From assembly GCA_965554225.1 (NCBI GenBank), contig CBEVZC010000182.1:1-5373 (forward strand): a stretch of 5,373 nucleotides of DNA, given 5' to 3'. This DNA comes from BMS3ABIN04 sp965554225 (GTDB taxonomy: Bacteria > Bacteroidota > Ignavibacteria > Ignavibacteriales > Melioribacteraceae). Below the pieces are notes generated by a model that was given only the letters and a program-made list of their open reading frames with translations, made no database searches and was not told the DNA's origin. This document shows positions 1 to 5,373 of this stretch, piece after piece; position 1 is the stretch's first letter; each line of letters begins with the position of its first letter. The position numbers and the translations under genes were made by a program.

Positions 1-3
1 ATT

Positions 4-23
4 TGCTAAAGTTTATTTTAGCA
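4..23 (-). terminator. weak stem-loop at the SDR stop codon, possible terminator
   Basis: A perfect 7-base inverted repeat (TGCTAAA and TTTAGCA) separated by six bases spans the SDR stop codon. In the transcript it would form a short A/U-rich hairpin. The window ends three bases beyond it, so a following U-run cannot be seen. The stem has only two G-C pairs and is weak, so it may be chance. Confidence 0.2.
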
Positions 24-876
24 TATCAACCATACCAAAGTTTGTATAAATTCCATTAAGAATTTGTTCTAACTGTTCATTATATCCTTTTAGTGGTTCT
101 CCCATTCCCATTGAATCTACTACTGTTCTAAATGGACGTTCACCTTTTGGTGTATCAATAACTGAAAGAATAGCATCTGCCACTTTTTGCGGATTTTGTT
201 CTGGGTTTGCCTGTAAAGCCTTGCCAAAAGCCTCTCCCATCTGAGCAGGTACATTCATGAATTCTCCATAGCTTTCGTTTCGACTATTATCAGATGGCGT
301 TAATAAACTGGTCATAAATGTTGTTGGGTAACCACCAGGTTCAACAATAGCATTTTCAATCCCAAATCCTGAAAGCTCTACTCTGTAATTTTCAGCCATT
401 GCCTCTAATGCCCATTTTGATGAATTATATGGACCATAAAATGGCAGAGATATTCTACCAAGTAAACTGGAAACATAGATAATTAGTCCGGATTTTTGTT
501 CACGTAAATGTGGTAAAACCGCTCTGTTTACTCTTTGTACACCAAAAACATTAATATCAAATAGTTTTTGAAAATCTTCCGGAGTGAAATGCTCCTGCAT
601 TCCTGAGACTCCAACACCGGCATTGTTAATTATAACATCTAAACCACCAAGCTGTTTAATTGCGTTGTTAACTCCATTTAACACACTTTCATTACTAGTT
701 ACATCTATTTCAACTACAACTGCTCCAGCTTGTTTTAATTCTTCTGCGGATTCTTTATTCTTACCATTTGGTCCACGCATTGAAGCAGCGACATGATGTC
801 CGCTATTTAACAATGACAAAACTGTAAGTTTACCAAAACCGCCATTTGCTCCAGTTATTAATACTTTTTTCTTCAT
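13..876 (-). CDS. classical short-chain dehydrogenase/reductase (SDR), NADP(H)-type
   Basis: This 287-residue soluble Rossmann-fold oxidoreductase is expected to interconvert a carbonyl and an alcohol on an unidentified small molecule. The classical SDR signatures are complete: cofactor-binding TGANGGFG at 8-15, Asp58 in the IDVT segment, NNAG at 84-87, structural Asn109, catalytic Ser137 in YVSS, and Tyr150 and Lys154 in YNSSK, followed by EPGG at 179-182. Arg34 just after the second strand (ASMR) suggests a preference for NADP(H). The C-terminal extension after about residue 185 is longer than in minimal 250-residue SDRs and probably forms the substrate lid. The start at 876 has a good ribosome-binding site (GAGGG, 7 bases upstream). 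The gene lies 67 bases after the lipoprotein gene on the same strand, so read-through is possible. Its sampled GC is clearly higher than the transporter genes. The fold is certain, the substrate unknown. Confidence 0.95.
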   Translation of the reverse strand: MKKKVLITGANGGFGKLTVLSLLNSGHHVAASMRGPNGKNKESAEELKQAGAVVVEIDVTSNESVLNGVNNAIKQLGGLDVIINNAGVGVSGMQEHFTPEDFQKLFDINVFGVQRVNRAVLPHLREQKSGLIIYVSSLLGRISLPFYGPYNSSKWALEAMAENYRVELSGFGIENAIVEPGGYPTTFMTSLLTPSDNSRNESYGEFMNVPAQMGEAFGKALQANPEQNPQKVADAILSVIDTPKGERPFRTVVDSMGMGEPLKGYNEQLEQILNGIYTNFGMVDMLK

Positions 877-888
877 TATGTTTCCCTC
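874..888 (-). promoter_or_regulatory. ribosome-binding site of the SDR gene
   Basis: On the minus strand this reads GAGGGAAACATAATG, with the GAGGG core seven bases before the ATG. It decides the start at 876. It is identical to the lipoprotein initiation region at 13 of 15 positions, although one lies inside a coding sequence and the other in an intergenic gap. Confidence 0.65.
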
Positions 889-907
889 TATATTGTTTTT
901 ATTTATT

Positions 908-922
908 TAGTTATAATTACTA
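908..922. promoter_or_regulatory. near-palindrome upstream of the SDR gene, possible operator or promoter region
   Basis: The 15-base sequence TAGTTATAATTACTA is an interrupted dyad: six of its seven base pairs match around a central A. It lies 32-46 bases upstream of the SDR start, in an otherwise featureless A/T-rich gap. On the minus strand it contains TATAAC, which could serve as a -10-like element, so a repressor bound here would cover the promoter. No recognisable -35 box and no Bacteroidota-type TAnnTTTG element is present. In sequence this AT-rich, such dyads arise easily by chance. Confidence 0.2.
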
Positions 923-943
923 GAATTTAGTTTTTTTATATTA

Positions 944-2077
944 TTAGTATCCCGTTAATTCAACATATCCATTCCCTGAAATATTTTTACCCCCAGTTGT
1001 TCCGGAAATATTTACCGAACCTTCCCAATATTTTACTGCAACATCCATAAATTGATTTTTAATTGCGGGTGTAATTTTGAGCGATAAATTTCTTTCAGGT
1101 AATTCTAAGACCCAACCAGAGGGATATTTTATTCCCGTTGATGTGGTCCAATAATCATTTACTTTCAACCTTACATCATCTTTGGTGAAAGATATTTTTT
1201 CCCCTATTATATTAACAATTATTCCTTTGCTGAAATTGTCAGCAGTACCATCAATCTTTCTCATTTGGTAATACATAAGTTCTGTATTATAATTTAATTG
1301 TAATGCAAACCAATCCCAACCAATCTGATCTTTTCCAAGTGCACTTGTACTCCACTCTCTATCCATCCAAGAATTTCCATTAACTTCATACTTCTTATTA
1401 TTTATGCTAATTATTCCTTCTGTTTCTAAGCGAGTATAAGAATAATAATATGATGCATTCCCGATTTCTGATCCTTTTTGACTCAGTCCATTATCACCTT
1501 GAAGTGTTTTAGGTTTGGTAGCTTTTAGCAATAACTCAAGTTTTACATTTTCCATTTCAGATATGATTTTTAGTTTAGGCAGATCAAAGAAAATTGAATC
1601 ACCAACCTGAATTATTTCCCAGTCTTCTATCCAAACCTTAAATTTATTTTTAATAGTGGCGCCGGCAAGCTTGTTTCCGTTGCGACTAAATTTCTCGTCA
1701 AAATAAAAATTTTCATTATCAATATCAGTAACTGCTAAATGGCCCATATACATCTGGTTTGATTTCCATTTCGAGCTACTTAATACATTATAGGAAGCTA
1801 GTGCAGTTCTGAAAATGGTAAATTGATAACCAAACTTTTTGTTGTCGGCCGTTGTTAGATTTCCTGTAAAGTACCACCATTCGGTTTTATACTTTTCATG
1901 CGGACCATGATCATCTGGGAAATTAAACTTAATTGGATTAACGGCTTTAGCAAAACCAGTAGATTCGAAATTGCCCATGGCTTTTGAAACTGGAATATTC
2001 GATTCATTTTTAATTTCAGTTTTTTGTTCAGTACAAGCAAACAGTAATAAAGTTAGAATAAAAATAATTAGTTTCAT
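944..2077 (-). CDS. envelope lipoprotein with CrtC/AttH-like double-lipocalin domain (former DUF2006)
   Basis: This 377-residue protein starts with a short lipoprotein signal (MKLIIFILTLLLFAC). The lipobox LFAC would be cleaved before Cys15, which would be lipidated, so the mature protein is predicted to be membrane-anchored in the envelope. A polar linker of about 35 residues leads to the conserved core: FPDDHGPH at 53-60, TEWWYFTGNL at 65-74, GHLAVTD at 112-118, NGNSWMDREWSTSAL at 233-247, GWDWFALQL at 253-261, and the C-terminal WEGSVNISG and GNGYVELTG strands. These motifs are hallmarks of the AttH/CrtC family of tandem lipocalin-like barrels, which includes carotenoid 1,2-hydratases and the AttH partner of AttEFG transporters. 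No carotenoid genes are nearby, and the transporter context favours the AttH-like role. The start codon overlaps the permease stop (TAATG), and the gene ends in tandem TAA stops (946-941). A hydrolase or hydratase activity on a lipid is possible but not shown. Confidence 0.9.
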   Translation of the reverse strand: MKLIIFILTLLLFACTEQKTEIKNESNIPVSKAMGNFESTGFAKAVNPIKFNFPDDHGPHEKYKTEWWYFTGNLTTADNKKFGYQFTIFRTALASYNVLSSSKWKSNQMYMGHLAVTDIDNENFYFDEKFSRNGNKLAGATIKNKFKVWIEDWEIIQVGDSIFFDLPKLKIISEMENVKLELLLKATKPKTLQGDNGLSQKGSEIGNASYYYSYTRLETEGIISINNKKYEVNGNSWMDREWSTSALGKDQIGWDWFALQLNYNTELMYYQMRKIDGTADNFSKGIIVNIIGEKISFTKDDVRLKVNDYWTTSTGIKYPSGWVLELPERNLSLKITPAIKNQFMDVAVKYWEGSVNISGTTGGKNISGNGYVELTGY

Positions 2078-2089
2078 TATTCTTCCCTC
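2075..2089 (-). promoter_or_regulatory. ribosome-binding site and TAATG coupled start of the lipoprotein gene
   Basis: On the minus strand this reads GAGGGAAGAATAATG. The GAGG core sits inside the last codons of the permease, and the permease stop TAA overlaps the lipoprotein ATG (TAATG). A terminating ribosome is thus placed directly at the next start, which supports translational coupling of the two genes and fixes the lipoprotein start. Confidence 0.7.
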
Positions 2090-4647
2090 AATGCAAGAGC
2101 CGGAGAAGTTTTAGCCATTTTATATCCGGGATATAATCCTGCAATAACTGCAGTCAAAATTGCAAGTAAAGCTCCTTCTAACATTACTGACGGGAGAATT
2201 TCAAATTGCATTGTCCAACCAAATGATCTTTTATTGATTATAAATACAAGAATAGCTGCTAAAATATTTCCAAGCGGAAGGGCAAGAAAAGCAGTAATAA
2301 TTCCCATGAGAAATGTCTGTAAATTGATCATCTTGAAAATTTGTAATGGCAAAAATCCATTTGCACGTAAAATGCCAAGTTCTTTTTTTCGTTCTAATTG
2401 AATAGACATTAAAGAAGATAATATTCCTATAAAAGCAACAATTACAGCAACAAATTGAAGAGCTTTTGCAATTAAAAATGTTCTATCAAAAATTTCAATT
2501 GATGTTTCGCGCAAAAATTTATTTGTACGGATTAATATATCTTGACCATTTGTATCAATAGATTGAATCAAGTTCTTAACTTTGTTTATTGAATAATTTT
2601 TATTTACAAAAATAGAAATCCCGGAAACACCTCTGGTTTTCCAATACTTCTTAAAATGTTTATATTGAATTGTAATCAATCCTTCATCAGATGCATAATC
2701 ATAATAAACACCTGCAACGTTAAAGTTCTTGAAACCATAATCTGTTTTTAACGAAATTGTATCACCGACTTTATAATTATATTTGTATGCAAAAGGTTCC
2801 GAAAGTAGAATTGCTCCGTTTTCAAATTGACTAAAAATCGTTTCTCTATTTCCTTCTTTAAATTGAAAACCGGAATAACCTTGTTTGCTAATTCCTGAAG
2901 CTATCAATCGAAATTTTTGTTCATTCTGAAATAAATCAATTTCTCTGTAAAAATTTATTTCTTCAACACCATTTGTATTTTTTATCTTGTCTAAAAGTTC
3001 TTCCGGAAGAACAGCATCATTTCTGCGGGAAACCAAGCTGGGTGCAGTAATAAAAAGATCAGCATTCAATCTTGCTTCAAGCCATTCAACAACAGTACTT
3101 CTAAAACTATTAATCATTGTTCCAACGCCAACGGTTGCGGCAACCGCTAGTGATAAGGCTGCAATAGCAATATATGTTCTACTTATATTCTGCAAAATAG
3201 ATTTGGATGACATTTTACCAATAATGCCAAACACTTTTTTATAAACTGGGGTGAATATTTTTTCAGCCAGCTTAATTACAATAGGTGTTAATAAAGAAAA
3301 TCCAATTATAACAGGAAGAATTCCAAAATAACTGAACCAAATATTTTTTGAGGGTATTATTAATGTAAGTCCACCAAGTAAAATAAATACAATTCCCACA
3401 AAACTCATTTTAGGAATTTTCTTTATCAATTTCGATTCTTGATCTGAACGTGACATTGAAATTCTTGGGTAGACAGAACTTGCTTCCTTTGCAGGTTTTA
3501 TTGCTGAAATTAAGGTTGCTAAAACACCAAGTAAAATCCCTTTTATAATAATTGTGTTTGAAATGTAAATTTCTCTAACCGAAACTACAAAGTATAAATC
3601 GTTTATTGCTTGGGATATAAAAAAGATAAGATATTTTGACATGAAATATGCAATCACAAAACCTAAAGCTGTTCCTAAAACACCAAGAGCCAAAGCTTCG
3701 ATGAAAATTAGTTTTGTTATTTCATTTGATGTTACACCAATTGACCTGAGTGTGCCAATTAAAGTTCTCCTTTGAACAACTGAAAAAGTCATTGTGTTGT
3801 AAACCAAGAACAATCCGACAATTAGAGCTAACAGACTTAATGCGGTTAGGTTAATTTCAAAAGCATCCAACATCTGTTCGGAAGATTTTGTTCTGGAACC
3901 TGATCGCTCAAGTTGATAATTTGCCGGAAGTATTTTTCTTAAATTATTCTCTTCATTTGGTGTTTGAACAATTACATCAATATAATCCAACTTTCCAATT
4001 TTTCCAGTCAGCTCTTGTGCTGTTGCTATATCTGTAATAATTATATTTTCGAGTGCATATTTATTTTCTTCTTTTGACTCAATAGCATATATGATAATTA
4101 AATTTTTCTTTTTCCCATTTATAAAAACTGTTAGGGTATCGCCCAACCGTAAGTTTAATCTTTTAAGATTATCAATAGAAATTATTGCCGAATTTGGAAT
4201 GACAAGTAATTTATTTAGGAGTAAACCATCGTTGTTCTCGTTACTTTTTAGAAAATCTCTGAAAGGTGCTTCAGCAAAAAAATCGACTCCTAACAACTTA
4301 AAAATTGTTCTTGTCGAATCATCTAATTTTACATATGATTCAATAATGGGAGCAATTTTTTTAATGCCTTTTGTTACTTTTAGATTAGTATAAACCGAAT
4401 CCGGAATCCCGTCTGATCCACCAATTACTTGATGAGTTGCTTTTCCTGCGACAGAATTCATGGAAATATTGAATGCTCTAGAGGAGCTATAATTAGCAAT
4501 ATCAATGGAAACAACAATTGCAACACCCATTGCAATACCAATAATTGAAAGACCAAATTGCCAAGGATGCTTAAATAGGTATAGAAGAGAAGATTTAAAT
4601 AGGCTATGCAAAAGCATCTTCCTTTTCAATTTCTTTAACTTTTCCAT
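2077..4647 (-). CDS. FtsX/MacB-type ABC permease, two fused halves (AttFG-like)
   Basis: This inner-membrane permease of up to 856 residues pairs with the ATPase encoded just upstream. TM1 lies near 31-51, followed by a MacB-type extracytoplasmic domain (about 52-262) and an FtsX module with helices near 266-288, 312-336 and 362-384. Two central helices follow (about 414-432 and 438-457), then a helix near 490-512, a second large extracytoplasmic domain (about 515-722), and a C-terminal FtsX module with helices near 727-749, 775-802 and 820-840. Each FtsX module has the characteristic cytoplasmic segment after its first helix: RRTLIGTLRSIG at 293-304 and ERKKELGILRANG at 752-764. The C-terminal YPGYKMAKTSPALALREE is the usual family ending. 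This layout suits one chain doing the work of a permease pair. The start is unsettled. The first Met (4647) overlaps the ATPase gene by 44 bases and has AAGGA touching the ATG. Met11 (4617) overlaps by 14 bases, begins MLLHSLFKSSLLYL and looks more natural. Numbering here is from 4647. Confidence 0.93.
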   Translation of the reverse strand: MEKLKKLKRKMLLHSLFKSSLLYLFKHPWQFGLSIIGIAMGVAIVVSIDIANYSSSRAFNISMNSVAGKATHQVIGGSDGIPDSVYTNLKVTKGIKKIAPIIESYVKLDDSTRTIFKLLGVDFFAEAPFRDFLKSNENNDGLLLNKLLVIPNSAIISIDNLKRLNLRLGDTLTVFINGKKKNLIIIYAIESKEENKYALENIIITDIATAQELTGKIGKLDYIDVIVQTPNEENNLRKILPANYQLERSGSRTKSSEQMLDAFEINLTALSLLALIVGLFLVYNTMTFSVVQRRTLIGTLRSIGVTSNEITKLIFIEALALGVLGTALGFVIAYFMSKYLIFFISQAINDLYFVVSVREIYISNTIIIKGILLGVLATLISAIKPAKEASSVYPRISMSRSDQESKLIKKIPKMSFVGIVFILLGGLTLIIPSKNIWFSYFGILPVIIGFSLLTPIVIKLAEKIFTPVYKKVFGIIGKMSSKSILQNISRTYIAIAALSLAVAATVGVGTMINSFRSTVVEWLEARLNADLFITAPSLVSRRNDAVLPEELLDKIKNTNGVEEINFYREIDLFQNEQKFRLIASGISKQGYSGFQFKEGNRETIFSQFENGAILLSEPFAYKYNYKVGDTISLKTDYGFKNFNVAGVYYDYASDEGLITIQYKHFKKYWKTRGVSGISIFVNKNYSINKVKNLIQSIDTNGQDILIRTNKFLRETSIEIFDRTFLIAKALQFVAVIVAFIGILSSLMSIQLERKKELGILRANGFLPLQIFKMINLQTFLMGIITAFLALPLGNILAAILVFIINKRSFGWTMQFEILPSVMLEGALLAILTAVIAGLYPGYKMAKTSPALALREE

Positions 4648-5287
4648 TCCTTATTGTTAAAACTCTATCTGCAAGTCCAATAACATCCTTACTATGAGTG
4701 ACCATAATCATTGTCTTGCCTTTCTTTTTCACAACTCTATCCAGAAGGTCAACAATTTTAACGCTGGTTTCATAATCCAAATTACCGGTAGGTTCGTCAG
4801 CCAAAATAATATCCGGATTATGGATTAGTGCTCGTGCTATTGCAACTCTCTGTCTTTCACCCCCAGAAAGTTTATCGGGATAACTTTTCACTTTATCAGA
4901 AAGTTCAACTTCTTCAAGTACTAATTTTACTAATTCATTTCCATTGGTAAATTTATTTAGCTCTAAAGGTAGGAATAAGTTTTCTTCAACAGTTAAGGTA
5001 GGTACTAAGTTAAAAAACTGAAAAATAAATCCAATTTTTTTTCTTCGTAATAAAGTCCTTTCTTTTTCAGACAAGGAAGTAATATCTATCAAGTTGATTG
5101 CTACTGTTCCGGAATCCGGTTTATCAATTCCACTTAAAATGTTTAGTAAAGTCGATTTACCGGATCCACTTTTGCCGAGTAAAATTGCAATTTCACCAGT
5201 AGAAATTGATAAGTCCAAGTTATTTAGAACAACTTGTTTTGAACTACCTTCTCCATAAGATTTAATAACGTTCTTTAAACTTATCAT
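4604..5287 (-). CDS. ABC transporter ATP-binding protein, MacB/LolD (AttE-like) class
   Basis: This 227-residue protein is a complete stand-alone nucleotide-binding subunit that should hydrolyse ATP on the cytoplasmic face to drive the permease encoded next. Visible motifs are an aromatic A-loop Tyr11, Walker A GKSGSGKST at 38-46, Q-loop Gln90 in GFIFQFFNLVP, signature LSGGERQ at 140-146, Walker B ILADEPTGNLD ending at Asp171 with catalytic Glu165, and the H-loop His198 in VTHS. The FQFFNLVPTLTVEENL stretch and DEPTGNLD are typical of the MacB/LolD/FtsE branch, whose partners are FtsX-fold permeases. The length is normal for the family and all catalytic residues are present. The start at 5287 gives the usual family N-terminus (MISLKNVIKSYG), though no clear Shine-Dalgarno sequence precedes it. 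Its last codons overlap the permease reading frame. The class is certain; the substrate is unknown. Confidence 0.95.
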   Translation of the reverse strand: MISLKNVIKSYGEGSSKQVVLNNLDLSISTGEIAILLGKSGSGKSTLLNILSGIDKPDSGTVAINLIDITSLSEKERTLLRRKKIGFIFQFFNLVPTLTVEENLFLPLELNKFTNGNELVKLVLEEVELSDKVKSYPDKLSGGERQRVAIARALIHNPDIILADEPTGNLDYETSVKIVDLLDRVVKKKGKTMIMVTHSKDVIGLADRVLTIRNGKVKEIEKEDAFA

Positions 5288-5314
5288 TATATAAAATACT
5301 TTAGGGTTTCTAAA

Positions 5315-5373
5315 TTATCTTTTAATATAAGAAAGAAATTCTTTTCTAATATCATTATTGTTAAACTTTCCTG
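5315..5373 (-). CDS. possible 3' end of an upstream gene, cut by the window edge
   Basis: Reading leftward from the edge, one frame is open for 18 codons and stops with TAA at 5317-5315. It would encode a C-terminus reading GKFNNNDIRKEFLSYIKR. This looks like an ordinary charged, helix-forming protein end, and the codons (ATT, AAA, AGA, GAA) match the neighbouring genes. It leaves only 27 bases before the ABC ATPase start, which would fit an operon. The family cannot be recognised from so short a tail. A competing frame is also open to the edge and stops at 5289-5287, giving a TAATG overlap with the ATPase. Eighteen open codons is not significant by itself, so this call rests on composition and gene packing only. 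Confidence 0.35.
   Translation of the reverse strand, partial: GKFNNNDIRKEFLSYIKR

Noticed and set aside
584..796. 70-codon open frame on the plus strand
   Set aside because: It lies wholly opposite the SDR gene, across its conserved NNAG region, and encodes a low-complexity Pro/Thr/Ser-rich peptide with no recognisable motif.
1855..2040. 61-codon minus-strand frame inside the lipoprotein gene
   Set aside because: It is an alternative frame of the N-terminal part of the lipoprotein, which has strong family motifs. The peptide has no family features.
944..2077. Annotation as a carotenoid 1,2-hydratase (CrtC)
   Set aside because: The family motifs are shared, but there are no carotenoid genes nearby, the protein has a lipobox, and it is coupled to an ABC permease. 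The AttH-like role is preferred.
2987..3244. 85-codon open frame on the plus strand
   Set aside because: It lies opposite the middle of the permease gene, and its hydrophobic stretch mirrors the transmembrane codons of the real gene.
4091..4393. 100-codon open frame on the plus strand
   Set aside because: It lies opposite the first extracytoplasmic domain of the permease. It has no motif, and low-GC sequence readily leaves such frames open.
2077..5287. A LolCDE lipoprotein-release system or a MacAB drug efflux pump
   Set aside because: There is no MacA-type adaptor gene and no LolC/LolE pair. The permease is a double-FtsX chain, unlike the four-helix MacB or the single-module LolC/E proteins.

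Overview
The window is a compact, low-GC bacterial segment with every recognisable gene on the minus strand, so transcription runs from high to low coordinates. The short intergenic gaps, overlapping start/stop codons, A/T-rich third codon positions and a putative outer-membrane-type lipoprotein suggest a Gram-negative bacterium, possibly of the Bacteroidota/Ignavibacteria/Chlorobi side. That placement is an impression from composition and protein style, not a demonstrated assignment.

In transcription order: (1) 5373-5315, possibly the last codons of an upstream gene cut by the window edge. (2) 5287-4604, a complete ABC ATPase of the MacB/LolD class. (3) 4647-2077, a large two-half FtsX/MacB-type permease overlapping the ATPase gene. 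(4) 2077-944, a lipoprotein with a double-lipocalin CrtC/AttH-like (former DUF2006) domain, joined to the permease by a TAATG stop/start overlap. (5) A 67-base, almost purely A/T gap. (6) 876-13, a classical short-chain dehydrogenase/reductase.

Genes 2-4 form a tight operon with the composition of the AttEFGH systems: an ATPase, FtsX-like permease function (here one duplicated protein, where AttF and AttG are separate) and an AttH-like lipocalin protein. The likely arrangement is a cytoplasmic ATPase driving a mechanotransmission-type permease that handles a hydrophobic or lipid-linked substrate, with the AttH-like lipoprotein tethered in the envelope as carrier, acceptor or modifying enzyme. 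No substrate can be read from the sequence. The reductase shares strand and a near-identical translation start region with the lipoprotein gene, but its higher GC and the AT-rich gap make its membership of the operon uncertain.

No RNA genes, insertion sequences, CRISPR arrays or long repeats were seen. The unusual content is modest: the fused exporter with its lipocalin lipoprotein, an ambiguous upstream reading frame, and a small dyad in front of the reductase.
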